DNA from: Clostridia bacterium
Lineage (GTDB): Bacteria > Bacillota > Clostridia > Oscillospirales > Acutalibacteraceae
Direction of reading: 5' to 3'
Length of the DNA stretch: 59,558 bases
Assembly (NCBI GenBank): GCA_017379935.1
Contig: JAFNVC010000013.1
Span: 1-59,558 of the forward strand
Every line of letters starts with the position of its first letter. Position 1 is the stretch's first letter. Shown here in pieces: positions 8,201 to 15,363 of this stretch. The translations under genes and the position numbers were made by a program. The notes beneath the pieces were generated by a model, which saw nothing but the letters and a program-made list of their open reading frames with translations, did not search any database and was not told the DNA's origin.

Positions 8201-9302
8201 TTGAAACAAACTTGTCAAACGGCCACTTCGGGAACTTGACAACACAGTAGTCAACCGTCGGCTCGAAGCAGGCGCAGGTCTTGCCTGTGATATCGTTTCT
8301 GATTTCGTCAAGCGTATAGCCGAGAGCAATCTTTGAAGTAACCTTTGCAATCGGGAAGCCTGTTGCCTTTGAAGCGAGAGCGGATGAACGTGAAACTCGG
8401 GGATTAACCTCGATAACTGCATATTCAAAGCTTTCGGGGTCAAGCGCGAACTGACAGTTACAGCCGCCCTCGATACCAAGCTCTGTGATAATATCAAGAG
8501 ATGCTGAACGGAGCATCTGATATTCCTTGTCTGAAAGTGTCATTGCAGGAGCAACAACGATACTGTCACCCGTATGAACACCTACGGGGTCGATGTTTTC
8601 CATTGAACAGATTGCGATTGCATTACCTGCGCTGTCACGCATTACCTCGAACTCAATTTCCTTCCAGCCTGCGATGTACTTTTCAACAAGCACCTGAGTG
8701 ATGGGAGAAAGCATAAGTCCGTTATAAGTAATAACGCGGAGCTCTTTTTCGTTATAAGCAACACCGCCGCCTGCACCGCCGAGTGTGAATGCGGGACGGA
8801 GAATTACGGGATAGCCGATCTCCTCTGCAATCTCTGCAGCACGGTCAACTGTTGTTGCGATATCTGACGGGATACAGGGCTGACCGATCTTAAGCATCGT
8901 GTCGCGGAACATCTGTCTGTCCTCAGCCTTGTCGATAGCCTCAGCATTTGTACCGAGGAGCTTAACGCCCATCTTATCAAGATAGCCGTCCTTTGCAAGC
9001 TGCATAGCGATTGTAAGACCTGTCTGACCGCCGAGACCTGCAAGAATTGAGTCGGGACGCTCTTTTTCAATAATTCTCTTTACAGTTTCAACTGTGAGAG
9101 GCTCGAGGTAAATTTCGTTTGCAAGTGCGCTGTCGGTCATAATTGTTGCGGGGTTTGAGTTTACAAGAACAACGTCAAGACCTGCATCCTTAAGAACGCG
9201 GCAAGCCTGTGCGCCTGCGTAGTCAAACTCAGCAGCCTGACCGATAACGATAGGGCCGGAGCCGATTACAAGTACTTTTTTGATATCTTTATTAAGCGGC
9301 AT
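5250..9302 (-). CDS. carB: carbamoyl phosphate synthetase large subunit fused to a DapF-like domain
   Basis: Residues 1-1070 are a complete CarB. They hold the N-terminal carboxyphosphate ATP-grasp half (VIGSGPIVIGQAAEFD, IEVNPRVSRSSAL), the oligomerisation region, the carbamate-kinase ATP-grasp half (IEVNPRASRTIPY) and the MGS-like allosteric domain (about 930-1065). The enzyme makes carbamoyl phosphate from bicarbonate, ATP and ammonia. From Met1071 to the end (1350) the reading frame continues without interruption into a full-length diaminopimelate epimerase fold, described separately. Normal CarB proteins end near residue 1060-1080. The start overlaps the carA stop as ATGA. As the last gene of an argG-argH-argF-carA-carB operon, the CPS most likely serves arginine synthesis. 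The ATP-grasp halves look intact. Confidence 0.93.
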   Translation of the reverse strand: MPLNKDIKKVLVIGSGPIVIGQAAEFDYAGAQACRVLKDAGLDVVLVNSNPATIMTDSALANEIYLEPLTVETVKRIIEKERPDSILAGLGGQTGLTIAMQLAKDGYLDKMGVKLLGTNAEAIDKAEDRQMFRDTMLKIGQPCIPSDIATTVDRAAEIAEEIGYPVILRPAFTLGGAGGGVAYNEKELRVITYNGLMLSPITQVLVEKYIAGWKEIEFEVMRDSAGNAIAICSMENIDPVGVHTGDSIVVAPAMTLSDKEYQMLRSASLDIITELGIEGGCNCQFALDPESFEYAVIEVNPRVSRSSALASKATGFPIAKVTSKIALGYTLDEIRNDITGKTCACFEPTVDYCVVKFPKWPFDKFVSTSRKLGTQMKATGEVMAIAPSFEMAIMKAVRGAEIGLDTLNYNKFPENMDVVEKLHDQDDIRLFTVFKALKEGVSIEKIHEITMIDEWFLAKLKNLADYEKMLESGNLDEDYYIKGKKYGYKDATILKYAGKLPEKTLDAVYKMVDTCGAEFKAETPYFYSTYDTECESREIKRGDKETIIVLGSGPIRIGQGIEFDYSSVHCVWTLKQLGYEVVIINNNPETVSTDFDTADRLYFEPLNDEDVMNVIKVENPVGVVVAFGGQTAIKLTKFLDESGIKILGTSAEGIDIAEDRERFDALLESFNIRRPKGQTVMNVDEALKAAEELEYPVLLRPSYVIGGQNMTIAYNETDVRIYMDIILAQKIENPVLVDKYMMGTELEVDVISDGKDVLIPGVMEHIERAGVHSGDSIAVYPPFNIPDKMLDRIVECSTNLALALGTKGLVNIQYLIYQNELHVIEVNPRASRTIPYISKVTGVPMVELATKVMVGTPLKELGYGVGLYKIPPYFAIKVPVFSFEKLSDINSELGPEMKSTGEVLGIGRTLNEALFKGLVSAGFKVGLESTYHDKKYNAGVLISVHDKDKPEIVGIARKFADLGLKIYSTAKTGVGLRAAGIEVETIGDFNDCSAILDVLETGKIDYIVYTGSTKQSTIQNFIKIHRRAVQLSICTLTSLDTANALCDILASRFTQRNTELVDINNLREEKMQLKFTKMQATGNDDIYFNNFCKVIPSPESLTVNFTDRHFGIGADGVVLLEGSEIADAKMVVYNNDGTQTRMAANSIRCAAKYLYDNGIVPKKNMTIETPCGVMKVKLYTFNGEIRSATVDIGKPDFNPASIPMSIDAENAIGYEAEIAGEKMTLNCVSVGNPHCIVFRDDIDSMNINEFGDMIRNSDILPEYINTGVARLIDKNTIKLRCYERAVNGESLSCGASAAATVVVATELGMCKKGEDITVKMPGGDLVITYTDETILVNGDTYKVYEGVVEY
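5253..6092 (-). other. DapF-like domain within carB (residues 1071-1350), one catalytic Cys missing
   Basis: The segment aligns by eye with whole DapF: KMQATGNDD (substrate Asn), RHFGIGADGVVLLE, YNNDGTQ, GNPHCIVF, the ligand pair Glu1283-Arg1284 in CYERAV, and SCGASAAA. DapF uses two cysteines as acid/base. The second is present (Cys1293), but the first, expected in MCGNxxRC, is Ala1143 in MAANSIRC. The usual ERGxGET...CGTGA stretch carries a one-residue insertion and reads CGASA. Ligand contacts seem largely kept, so binding without epimerisation is plausible (inference). A GAGGAG sequence (6101-6096) lies 3 bases before the Met1071 codon, perhaps a relic of a separate gene or an internal translation start. 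Confidence 0.85.
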
Positions 9303-10366
9303 CAGTCATTACCTCCCATCATTGTGATAAAGTCGTCATAAACATAGTGTGTATTCAAGGGGCTGATACAAGCCTCGGGCTGGAACTGAGTTGTGATAAT
9401 CTTCTTATCCTCATAGCTCATACCCTCGCATGTACCGTCATTAGCATTGACGAAGCTCTGCTTTCCGCACGGTACGCTGTCAGCCTTGACCTCGTAGCCG
9501 TGGTTCTGGCTTGTGATATATGTTTTGCCGTTATCAAGGCTCTTAACCGGCTGGTTTGCACCGCGGTGACCGTACTGAAGCTTTACAGTCTCGCCGCCCA
9601 TTGCAAGTGCAACAAGCTGATGACCGAGGCAGATACCGAGCATCGAAGCCTTGCCGATAAGCTTTTTGATTTCTTCAACAGCCGCCATATTCTCCTTCGG
9701 GTCAGCAGGACCGTTGGAAAGAACAATGCCGTCTGCACCGAGTGCGAGGATATCCTCAGCAGATGTGTCTGCCGGAACAACAGTTACATCACAGCCGCGC
9801 TTGGTAAGCTCTGCGATAATGCTCTTTGTCTTACCGAAGTCAACGAGAGCAACACTCTTCTTTGCGTTTTCAGCCTTGACGGTGTAAGCCTCCTTTGTGC
9901 TTACAGCCTCGACTGCACCTGTGATTTTATATGCCTTGATTTCGTCAAAATCAACGTTTGACGGATCATCTGTAATTTTTGCATTCATAACACCGTTATC
10001 GCGGATAACTCTTGTGATTTCACGGGTATCAACACCGCATACACCGACGATACCCTGCTTTTTGAGGAACTCGTCGAGGTTGTACTGGCAACGGAAGTTT
10101 GAGGGAGCGTCGCACCACTCGCGGACAACGTAAGCCTTGAGATGTGACTTATCGCACTCGAAGTCCTCCTCCATAATGCCGTAGTTACCGATAAGCGGGA
10201 AGGTGTGCATTACAATCTGACCGTAATAAGTCGGGTCTGTGAGAGTTTCAACATAAGCGCCCATACCTGTTGTGAATACGAACTCGCCGATTACCTCACC
10301 CTCTGCGCCGAATCTTTCACCCTCGAAAACGTGACCGTCCTCGAGAACAATGTAAACTTTCTTCAT
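9302..10366 (-). CDS. carA: carbamoyl phosphate synthetase small (glutaminase) subunit with His-to-Gln change
   Basis: The 354-residue CarA has the N-terminal small-subunit domain (about 1-140) and a class I glutamine amidotransferase domain (about 170-350). It should hydrolyse glutamine and pass ammonia to CarB. The nucleophile is present (Cys246 in GICLGHQ), as are GHRGANQPVK and SQNHG. However, the catalytic dyad motif, normally HPEAxPGP, reads FQPEACISP: Gln329 replaces the histidine while Glu331 remains. In E. coli CarA, changing this histidine abolishes glutamine-dependent synthesis but leaves the ammonia-dependent reaction. The complex may therefore depend on free ammonia. The start follows an AGGGAGGT-like site, and the stop overlaps carB by ATGA. 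Confidence 0.93.
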   Translation of the reverse strand: MKKVYIVLEDGHVFEGERFGAEGEVIGEFVFTTGMGAYVETLTDPTYYGQIVMHTFPLIGNYGIMEEDFECDKSHLKAYVVREWCDAPSNFRCQYNLDEFLKKQGIVGVCGVDTREITRVIRDNGVMNAKITDDPSNVDFDEIKAYKITGAVEAVSTKEAYTVKAENAKKSVALVDFGKTKSIIAELTKRGCDVTVVPADTSAEDILALGADGIVLSNGPADPKENMAAVEEIKKLIGKASMLGICLGHQLVALAMGGETVKLQYGHRGANQPVKSLDNGKTYITSQNHGYEVKADSVPCGKQSFVNANDGTCEGMSYEDKKIITTQFQPEACISPLNTHYVYDDFITMMGGND

Positions 10367-10379
10367 CCGTAGACCTCCC

Positions 10380-11363
10380 TTAAAGTGTTGCTGCCATAAC
10401 GGCCTTTATTGTGTGCATCCTGTTTTCTGCTTCTTCGAAAACGATGGATTTTTCACTTTCAAATACTTCGTCGGTTACTTCCATTGCTTCTCTGCCGAAC
10501 TTCTCGCCCATTTCCTTACCGACAGCCGTTTTGTGGTCGTGGTAAGCAGGTAAGCAGTGCATAAAGACAACATTTTCAGCTGCTGCATCCATAAGAGCCT
10601 TATTGACCTGATACGGTGCAAGATCGTCGATTCTCTCCTGCCATACCTCAATCGGCTCACCCATAGAAACCCAGACGTCCGTGTAGATGACGTTCGCGTC
10701 CTTTACAGCCTCGAACGGATCCTCGCAGAAGCGGATAACCGAGCCTGTTTGACTTGCAATCTCGAGACATTCGTCAACGAGTGCCTGATCGGGGAAATAC
10801 TTTTTCGGTGCGGCAGCGGTGAAGTTGAGTCCCATCTTCGCACAGCCGACCATAAGTGAATTACCCATATTGTAGCGGGCATCGCCCATATAAACAAAAT
10901 TTATACCCTTAAGGTAACCGAAATGCTCCTTGATTGTAAGGAAATCGGCTAAAATCTGAGTCGGGTGGAATTCGTTGGTAAGTCCGTTCCACACGGGAAC
11001 CTTTGAATACTTTGCGAGCTCCTCAACAACAGCCTGTCCGAAGCCTCTGTATTCAATACCGTCGTACATTCCTGCAAGAACTCTTGCCGTATCGGCGATG
11101 CTTTCCTTCTTGCCGATCTGTGAGCCCTCGGCAAGGTACGTTGAGCCCATTCCGAGGTCACTTGCAGCTACTTCAAAGCTGCAGCGTGTTCTTGTGCTTG
11201 TCTTTTCAAAGATGAGGGCGATATTCTTGCCCTCGTGGATTCTGTGAGGGATGCCTGCCTTTTTCTTTGCCTTGAGATCGGCGGCAAGATCAATGAGATA
11301 TCCGATTTCTTCGCTTGTAAAATCAAGCAATTTAAGGAAATCTCTGCCCTTTAAGTCTGCCAT
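10380..11363 (-). CDS. argF: ornithine carbamoyltransferase
   Basis: Condenses carbamoyl phosphate with ornithine to give citrulline. The start is placed at ATG 11363, preceded by AGGAGGAC, which gives 327 residues beginning [15 protein letters not shown]; a longer frame to 11405 has no family homology. Carbamoyl-phosphate binding motif STRTR and the C-terminal MHCLPAYHD ornithine-side motif are both present. It lies 13 bases upstream of carA in the arginine operon, so its substrate would be supplied by the adjacent CPS. It could be called argF or arcB by sequence alone; the operon context argues for the anabolic role. Confidence 0.93.
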   Translation of the reverse strand: MADLKGRDFLKLLDFTSEEIGYLIDLAADLKAKKKAGIPHRIHEGKNIALIFEKTSTRTRCSFEVAASDLGMGSTYLAEGSQIGKKESIADTARVLAGMYDGIEYRGFGQAVVEELAKYSKVPVWNGLTNEFHPTQILADFLTIKEHFGYLKGINFVYMGDARYNMGNSLMVGCAKMGLNFTAAAPKKYFPDQALVDECLEIASQTGSVIRFCEDPFEAVKDANVIYTDVWVSMGEPIEVWQERIDDLAPYQVNKALMDAAAENVVFMHCLPAYHDHKTAVGKEMGEKFGREAMEVTDEVFESEKSIVFEEAENRMHTIKAVMAATL

Positions 11364-11418
11364 AAAAGTCCTCCTATATTCCAAAAAACAGGGCGGATAA
11401 AACAATCCGCCCCTTATA

Positions 11419-12792
11419 TCAGTCGATAAAAGTGCTTACATATTCAATCTGCTTCTCAACAGAGTCAATACCTGTACCACCTGCAGAAATTCTTTTAGCA
11501 ACGCAGGTTTCAAGAGATATTTCCTTGTAGAGGTCTTCGCAGAAAAGGTCACTGTATTTATTATAATCCTCAAGTGACATAGTTTCAAGCACTAAATTGT
11601 TATTTATACAAAATGCGACAATCTGACCAACGATTTTGTATGCGCTTCTGAAGGGCATACCCTTCTTTGTGAGATAGTCAGCAAGGTCAGTTGCGTTGAT
11701 GAAGCCCTTCTGTGCCGCTGAATACATATTATCCGTAAGCACTGTCATAGTTTCAATCATCGGTGCAAACACACGAAGACACTGCTTCAATGTGTCAATG
11801 CTGTCAAAGATGCATTCCTTATCTTCCTGCATATCCTTGTTGTATGCAAGAGGAATACCCTTGAGCACAGTCAGCATTGTGAAAAGATTGCCGTAAACGC
11901 GTCCCGTCTTACCGCGGACAAGCTCTGCCATATCGGGATTCTTCTTCTGCGGCATAATGCTTGAACCTGTCGTATAGCTGTCGCTGAGCTCAACAAACTT
12001 GAACTCCCAGCTTGACCAGAGGATGATCTCCTCCGAGAAACGGGAAAGGTGCATCATAATCGTTGAATAAGCGCTCATAAGCTCAACGCAGAAGTCACGG
12101 TCGGAAACGCCGTCGATGCTGTTGAGAGTAATGCCGTCAAAGCCGAGCTCCCTTGCAACGAATTCACGGTCTGTATTATATGTCGTGCCCGAAAGCGCGC
12201 ACGAGCCGAGCGGAGAATAGTTCATTCTCTTAAGAGCATCCTCAAGTCTGCCGATATCACGAGTGAACATCATCGCATAAGCTAAAAGATGATGAGCAAA
12301 GGTTATCGGCTGTGCTCTCTGAAGATGAGTGTAGCCCGGTAAAATGGAGGTCTTGTGGGCCTTTGCCTGCACGAGGATAGCTGCAAGGAGCTGTCTGATA
12401 AGAGCGATGATTTCGTTTGTTTCGTCACGAAGGAAAAGACGGATATCAACAGCAACCTGATCGTTACGGCTTCTTGCTGTATGAAGTCTCTTGCCGACGT
12501 CGCCGATACGCTTTGTAAGCTCGGACTCGACGAACATATGAATATCCTCTGCATCCATATCAAAAGCAAGGTTACCGCTGTTAAGGTCATCAAGAATAGA
12601 CTGAAGACCTGCGGTTATCTTATCACAGTCATCATCGCTGATAATGCCCTGCAAAGCAAGCATTGCCGCGTGCTTCATTGAGCCTGTGATATCCTGCTTA
12701 TACATTTTGCAGTCAAAATGAATGGAAGAGTTAAAGTCATCGGCAATTTTATCAAGCGCCTGTTCAAATCTTCCTGCCCACATTTTTTCCAT
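11419..12792 (-). CDS. argH: argininosuccinate lyase
   Basis: Last step of arginine synthesis: cleaves argininosuccinate into arginine and fumarate. The 457-residue protein is a fumarase/aspartase superfamily member with the signature [11 protein letters not shown], the N-terminal MWAGRFEQ motif and the [10 protein letters not shown] motif. It acts as a cytoplasmic homotetramer in the family. It lies 20 bases after argG and about 55 bases before argF in one leftward operon. No unusual residues seen. Confidence 0.95.
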   Translation of the reverse strand: MEKMWAGRFEQALDKIADDFNSSIHFDCKMYKQDITGSMKHAAMLALQGIISDDDCDKITAGLQSILDDLNSGNLAFDMDAEDIHMFVESELTKRIGDVGKRLHTARSRNDQVAVDIRLFLRDETNEIIALIRQLLAAILVQAKAHKTSILPGYTHLQRAQPITFAHHLLAYAMMFTRDIGRLEDALKRMNYSPLGSCALSGTTYNTDREFVARELGFDGITLNSIDGVSDRDFCVELMSAYSTIMMHLSRFSEEIILWSSWEFKFVELSDSYTTGSSIMPQKKNPDMAELVRGKTGRVYGNLFTMLTVLKGIPLAYNKDMQEDKECIFDSIDTLKQCLRVFAPMIETMTVLTDNMYSAAQKGFINATDLADYLTKKGMPFRSAYKIVGQIVAFCINNNLVLETMSLEDYNKYSDLFCEDLYKEISLETCVAKRISAGGTGIDSVEKQIEYVSTFID

Positions 12793-12812
12793 AGTTAATT
12801 ACTCCGAATTGA

Positions 12813-14042
12813 TTATTTGAGATTGTTCTTAGCCTTCATCTTAGCGTAAACCTTGATGGGAAGACCGTAGAGGTTGATGAATCCTGCTGAGTCAGCCTGA
12901 TTATAAACGTTGTCCTCATCGAATGTTGCGATCTCGGGATCGTAGAGTGAGAACGGTGATGTAACGCCAGCGTTGATCATATTACCCTTGTAGAGCTTGA
13001 GCTTAACGTCACCTGTAACAGTCTTCTGTGTCTCCTTAACGAAAGCAAGGATAGCATCTGTAAGCGGTGTGTACCACTGTGCGTTATATGTAAGCTCAGC
13101 AAGCTTCTGAGCAACGAGTGTCTTGTAGTGTGCTGTTTCCTTATCGAGAGTGATTGACTCGAGAACCTCGTGAGCCTTGTAGAGGATTGCACCGCCCGGA
13201 GTCTCATAAACGCCGCGGCATTTCATACCGACGAGTCTGTTCTCAACGATATCAAGAAGACCGATACCGTTTGCACCGCCGAGCTCATTGAGCTTTTCTA
13301 CAAGTGCAACAGCGTCCATCTCTGTGCCGTCGATAGCTGCGGGAACGCCCTTCTCGAAGTGGATTGTAACATAAGTCGGAACGTCGGGAGCCATTTCGGG
13401 AGAAACGCCCATCTCAAGGAAGCCTTCCTTGTTGTAGAGCGGCTCGTTTGCAGGATCCTCAAGATCAAGACCCTCGTGTGAAAGGTGCCAGATGTTCTTA
13501 TCCTTTGAGTAGTTTGTCTCACGGTTAATCTTAAGAGGAACGTTATGAGCCTCAGCGTATTCGATTTCTTCCTCACGTGACTTGATGTCCCACTCTCTCC
13601 ACGGAGCGATGATGGGCATATCGGGTGCGAAAGCCTTGATAGCAAGCTCGAATCTTACCTGGTCATTACCCTTACCTGTGCAGCCGTGGCAGATAGCGTC
13701 TGCGCCCTCTGCGATAGCGATTTCAGCAATTCTCTTTGCAATCGGAGGACGGGCATAAGCTGTACCGAGGAGATAGTCCTCATACTTTGCGCCTGCCTGG
13801 ATGCCGGGGAAAACGTAATCCTCAAGGAATTCCTTTGTAAGGTCTTCGATGTAAATCTTAGAAGCGCCTGTCTTGATAGCCTTCTCCTCAAGGCCCTCAA
13901 GCTCGCTTGCCTGACCGACGTTACCTGAAACTGCGATAACCTCACAGTTGTTGTAGTTCTCCTTAAGCCAGGGGATGATGATTGATGTGTCAAGACCGCC
14001 CGAGTAAGCGAGAACAACCTTCTTTATGTTTTCTTTATTCAT
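12813..14042 (-). CDS. argG: argininosuccinate synthase
   Basis: Joins citrulline and aspartate using ATP. The N-terminal PP-loop AYSGGLDTS and the substrate-region motif [13 protein letters not shown] are present. The start is placed at ATG 14042, preceded by GGAGG, giving 409 residues; the frame's earlier ATG at 14063 has no family sequence. It is the first gene of the arginine operon, directly downstream of a promoter overlapped by a candidate ArgR operator. Confidence 0.95.
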   Translation of the reverse strand: MNKENIKKVVLAYSGGLDTSIIIPWLKENYNNCEVIAVSGNVGQASELEGLEEKAIKTGASKIYIEDLTKEFLEDYVFPGIQAGAKYEDYLLGTAYARPPIAKRIAEIAIAEGADAICHGCTGKGNDQVRFELAIKAFAPDMPIIAPWREWDIKSREEEIEYAEAHNVPLKINRETNYSKDKNIWHLSHEGLDLEDPANEPLYNKEGFLEMGVSPEMAPDVPTYVTIHFEKGVPAAIDGTEMDAVALVEKLNELGGANGIGLLDIVENRLVGMKCRGVYETPGGAILYKAHEVLESITLDKETAHYKTLVAQKLAELTYNAQWYTPLTDAILAFVKETQKTVTGDVKLKLYKGNMINAGVTSPFSLYDPEIATFDEDNVYNQADSAGFINLYGLPIKVYAKMKAKNNLK

Positions 14043-14077
14043 AATAAAACCTCCAATATGCATTTCTGCTTCACTTT

Positions 14078-14114
14078 ATGCACATATATTAGCACAATGT
14101 GCATAAATATGCAA
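14078..14114 (-). promoter_or_regulatory. arginine operon promoter overlapped by ARG-box-like operator
   Basis: Minus strand -35 TTGCAT (14114-14109), 17-base spacer, -10 TAATAT (14091-14086). The palindrome TGCATAAATATGCA occupies 14100-14113, covering the -35 region. A second, weaker half-palindrome (TATGCACATATA, 14078-14089) covers the -10. This is the size and symmetry expected of ArgR operators, and occupancy would block RNA polymerase when arginine is plentiful. The ArgR assignment is inference. Confidence 0.7.
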
Positions 14115-14686
14115 CAGAAAAATTGCAATATTTCACTTTTTGTAAACCTGCACAACGCACCGTTAAAAGATGAAAATAATCTATGCAAAATTACAAGTTC
14201 ATATAAATATAACACTTTTTTCGACCGATTTCAACACTTTCGTGCAAATTTAATGTAATTATTTTTGATATGTTTTCCGGGCTAAACAGCATAATGAATA
14301 ATATTCATAAATAATGAATAAAATCTGATTTTTTGAATATTTTTGCAAAAAATAAATTCAGCTGTAGCATAAATTTTAATTTGTCGGGGTGTCTTAAATG
14401 ACGTACAAACCCAGCCTCCCTTGCCTAAAGGGAGGGGGACCACGAAGTGGTGGAGGGATAGTTTGAGACACGAAAAAAGATATAGCAGTAAAGAAACTTT
14501 GTTAATATATCCCTCCGTCTTTTGCTACGCAAAATCCACCTCCCTTTAGGCAAGGGAGGCTTTGCACGCATTTAATTTCATCAAAACCAAACATCCCTAC
14601 AAACTCCAATTTATCGGGATCTTTGCAGAACTAATAAATATATTTCCTATGATAATATTAAACGTCTGTATATCATAAGAATTTTG
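14115..14686. other. gene-free interval (572 bases) with an AT-rich stretch and a palindromic repeat
   Basis: No credible coding frame. It holds an AT-rich stretch (14115-14400), the repeat element 14413-14561 and a second AT-rich stretch leading to the promoter of the next gene. Confidence 0.6.
14413..14561. repeat. MITE-like palindromic element with 23-bp perfect terminal inverted repeats
   Basis: Left arm 14413-14435 (AGCCTCCCTTGCCTAAAG...) and right arm 14539-14561 are exact complements. Inner sequences also mirror each other (GGTGGAGGGATA on the left, TATCCCTCC on the right). Related fragments occur at 20832-20873 and at the right edge of the window. There is no coding capacity. Confidence 0.75.
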
Positions 14687-14715
14687 TTGACAAGAATATA
14701 TAGCACTTTTATAAT
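14687..14715 (+). promoter_or_regulatory. consensus sigma-A promoter
   Basis: TTGACA (14687-14692), 17-base spacer, TATAAT (14710-14715). Both hexamers are perfect. It lies 24 bases upstream of the orphan membrane protein gene. Confidence 0.85.
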
Positions 14716-14739
14716 TAAAGCATCAGGGAGGGAGAGTTT

Positions 14740-15309
14740 ATGAATCAGGTTATACAAATGCTATTGGTACAAATAGCACTCATAATACTATCAGTAATCT
14801 TGGCTTTAACTACACGATTTTCAAAAATCAAGGGCTGTTCTGATATTGTAAAAGAAAAGAAGATAAAAAACAAAAGAACCGAAGCTTTGATTTATACTAT
14901 AATTGCTGTTCTCGCCATCATCTGGACAAGCTATTGTTCGCTGGATGTGATAAAGCAGGATTATATTGTTGAAGATCTTCAGCTTGTCAGTTATGGCAAA
15001 AGTCAGGTTTTTTCAGGAATAAAAGAATTTAATTTTGATGTAGGAAAGCTGTATTCTTTCTCCGAAGACGGACTAAACTATAACCTGGAAAAAGAAACAA
15101 CATATAAAGTCACCTACGCACGCAGAACCTCTGTAATAATCAGTATCGAAGGAGAAACTAAATCCGTCGGTCTTAAAACAATATTTAAATACGGAAGCAT
15201 CGGAGATATTTTATTTCTCTTGCTGTTACTCGCAATTTATCTTGTTGGAAAATATATGATTTATCATCTTCGTTATTCCAAGCCAAAAACAAAATGGAAA
15301 AAACGATAA
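14740..15309 (+). CDS. hypothetical membrane protein, three transmembrane segments
   Basis: Unrecognised 189-residue protein. Hydrophobic helices are at about 5-25, 48-67 and 153-173, and the C-terminus is strongly basic (KPKTKWKKR). The region between helices 2 and 3 (about 70-150) is predicted by eye to be a small beta-rich domain ending in VIISIEGETKSV. A GGGAGGG ribosome site precedes the ATG. The gene is noticeably more AT-rich than its neighbours, stands alone behind a perfect promoter, and follows a repeat element, which are mild signs of acquisition. Confidence 0.75.
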   Translation: MNQVIQMLLVQIALIILSVILALTTRFSKIKGCSDIVKEKKIKNKRTEALIYTIIAVLAIIWTSYCSLDVIKQDYIVEDLQLVSYGKSQVFSGIKEFNFDVGKLYSFSEDGLNYNLEKETTYKVTYARRTSVIISIEGETKSVGLKTIFKYGSIGDILFLLLLLAIYLVGKYMIYHLRYSKPKTKWKKR

Positions 15310-15329
15310 TTTAATATTATATAAAAACT

Positions 15330-15353
15330 GAAGCCGCGGAAAACCGCGGCTTC
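15330..15353. terminator. hairpin terminator between convergent genes
   Basis: Perfect 10-bp stem (GAAGCCGCGG) with an AAAA loop, lying between the membrane protein gene and the leftward beta-helix gene. Confidence 0.7.
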
Positions 15354-15363
15354 GTTCGTTGAT

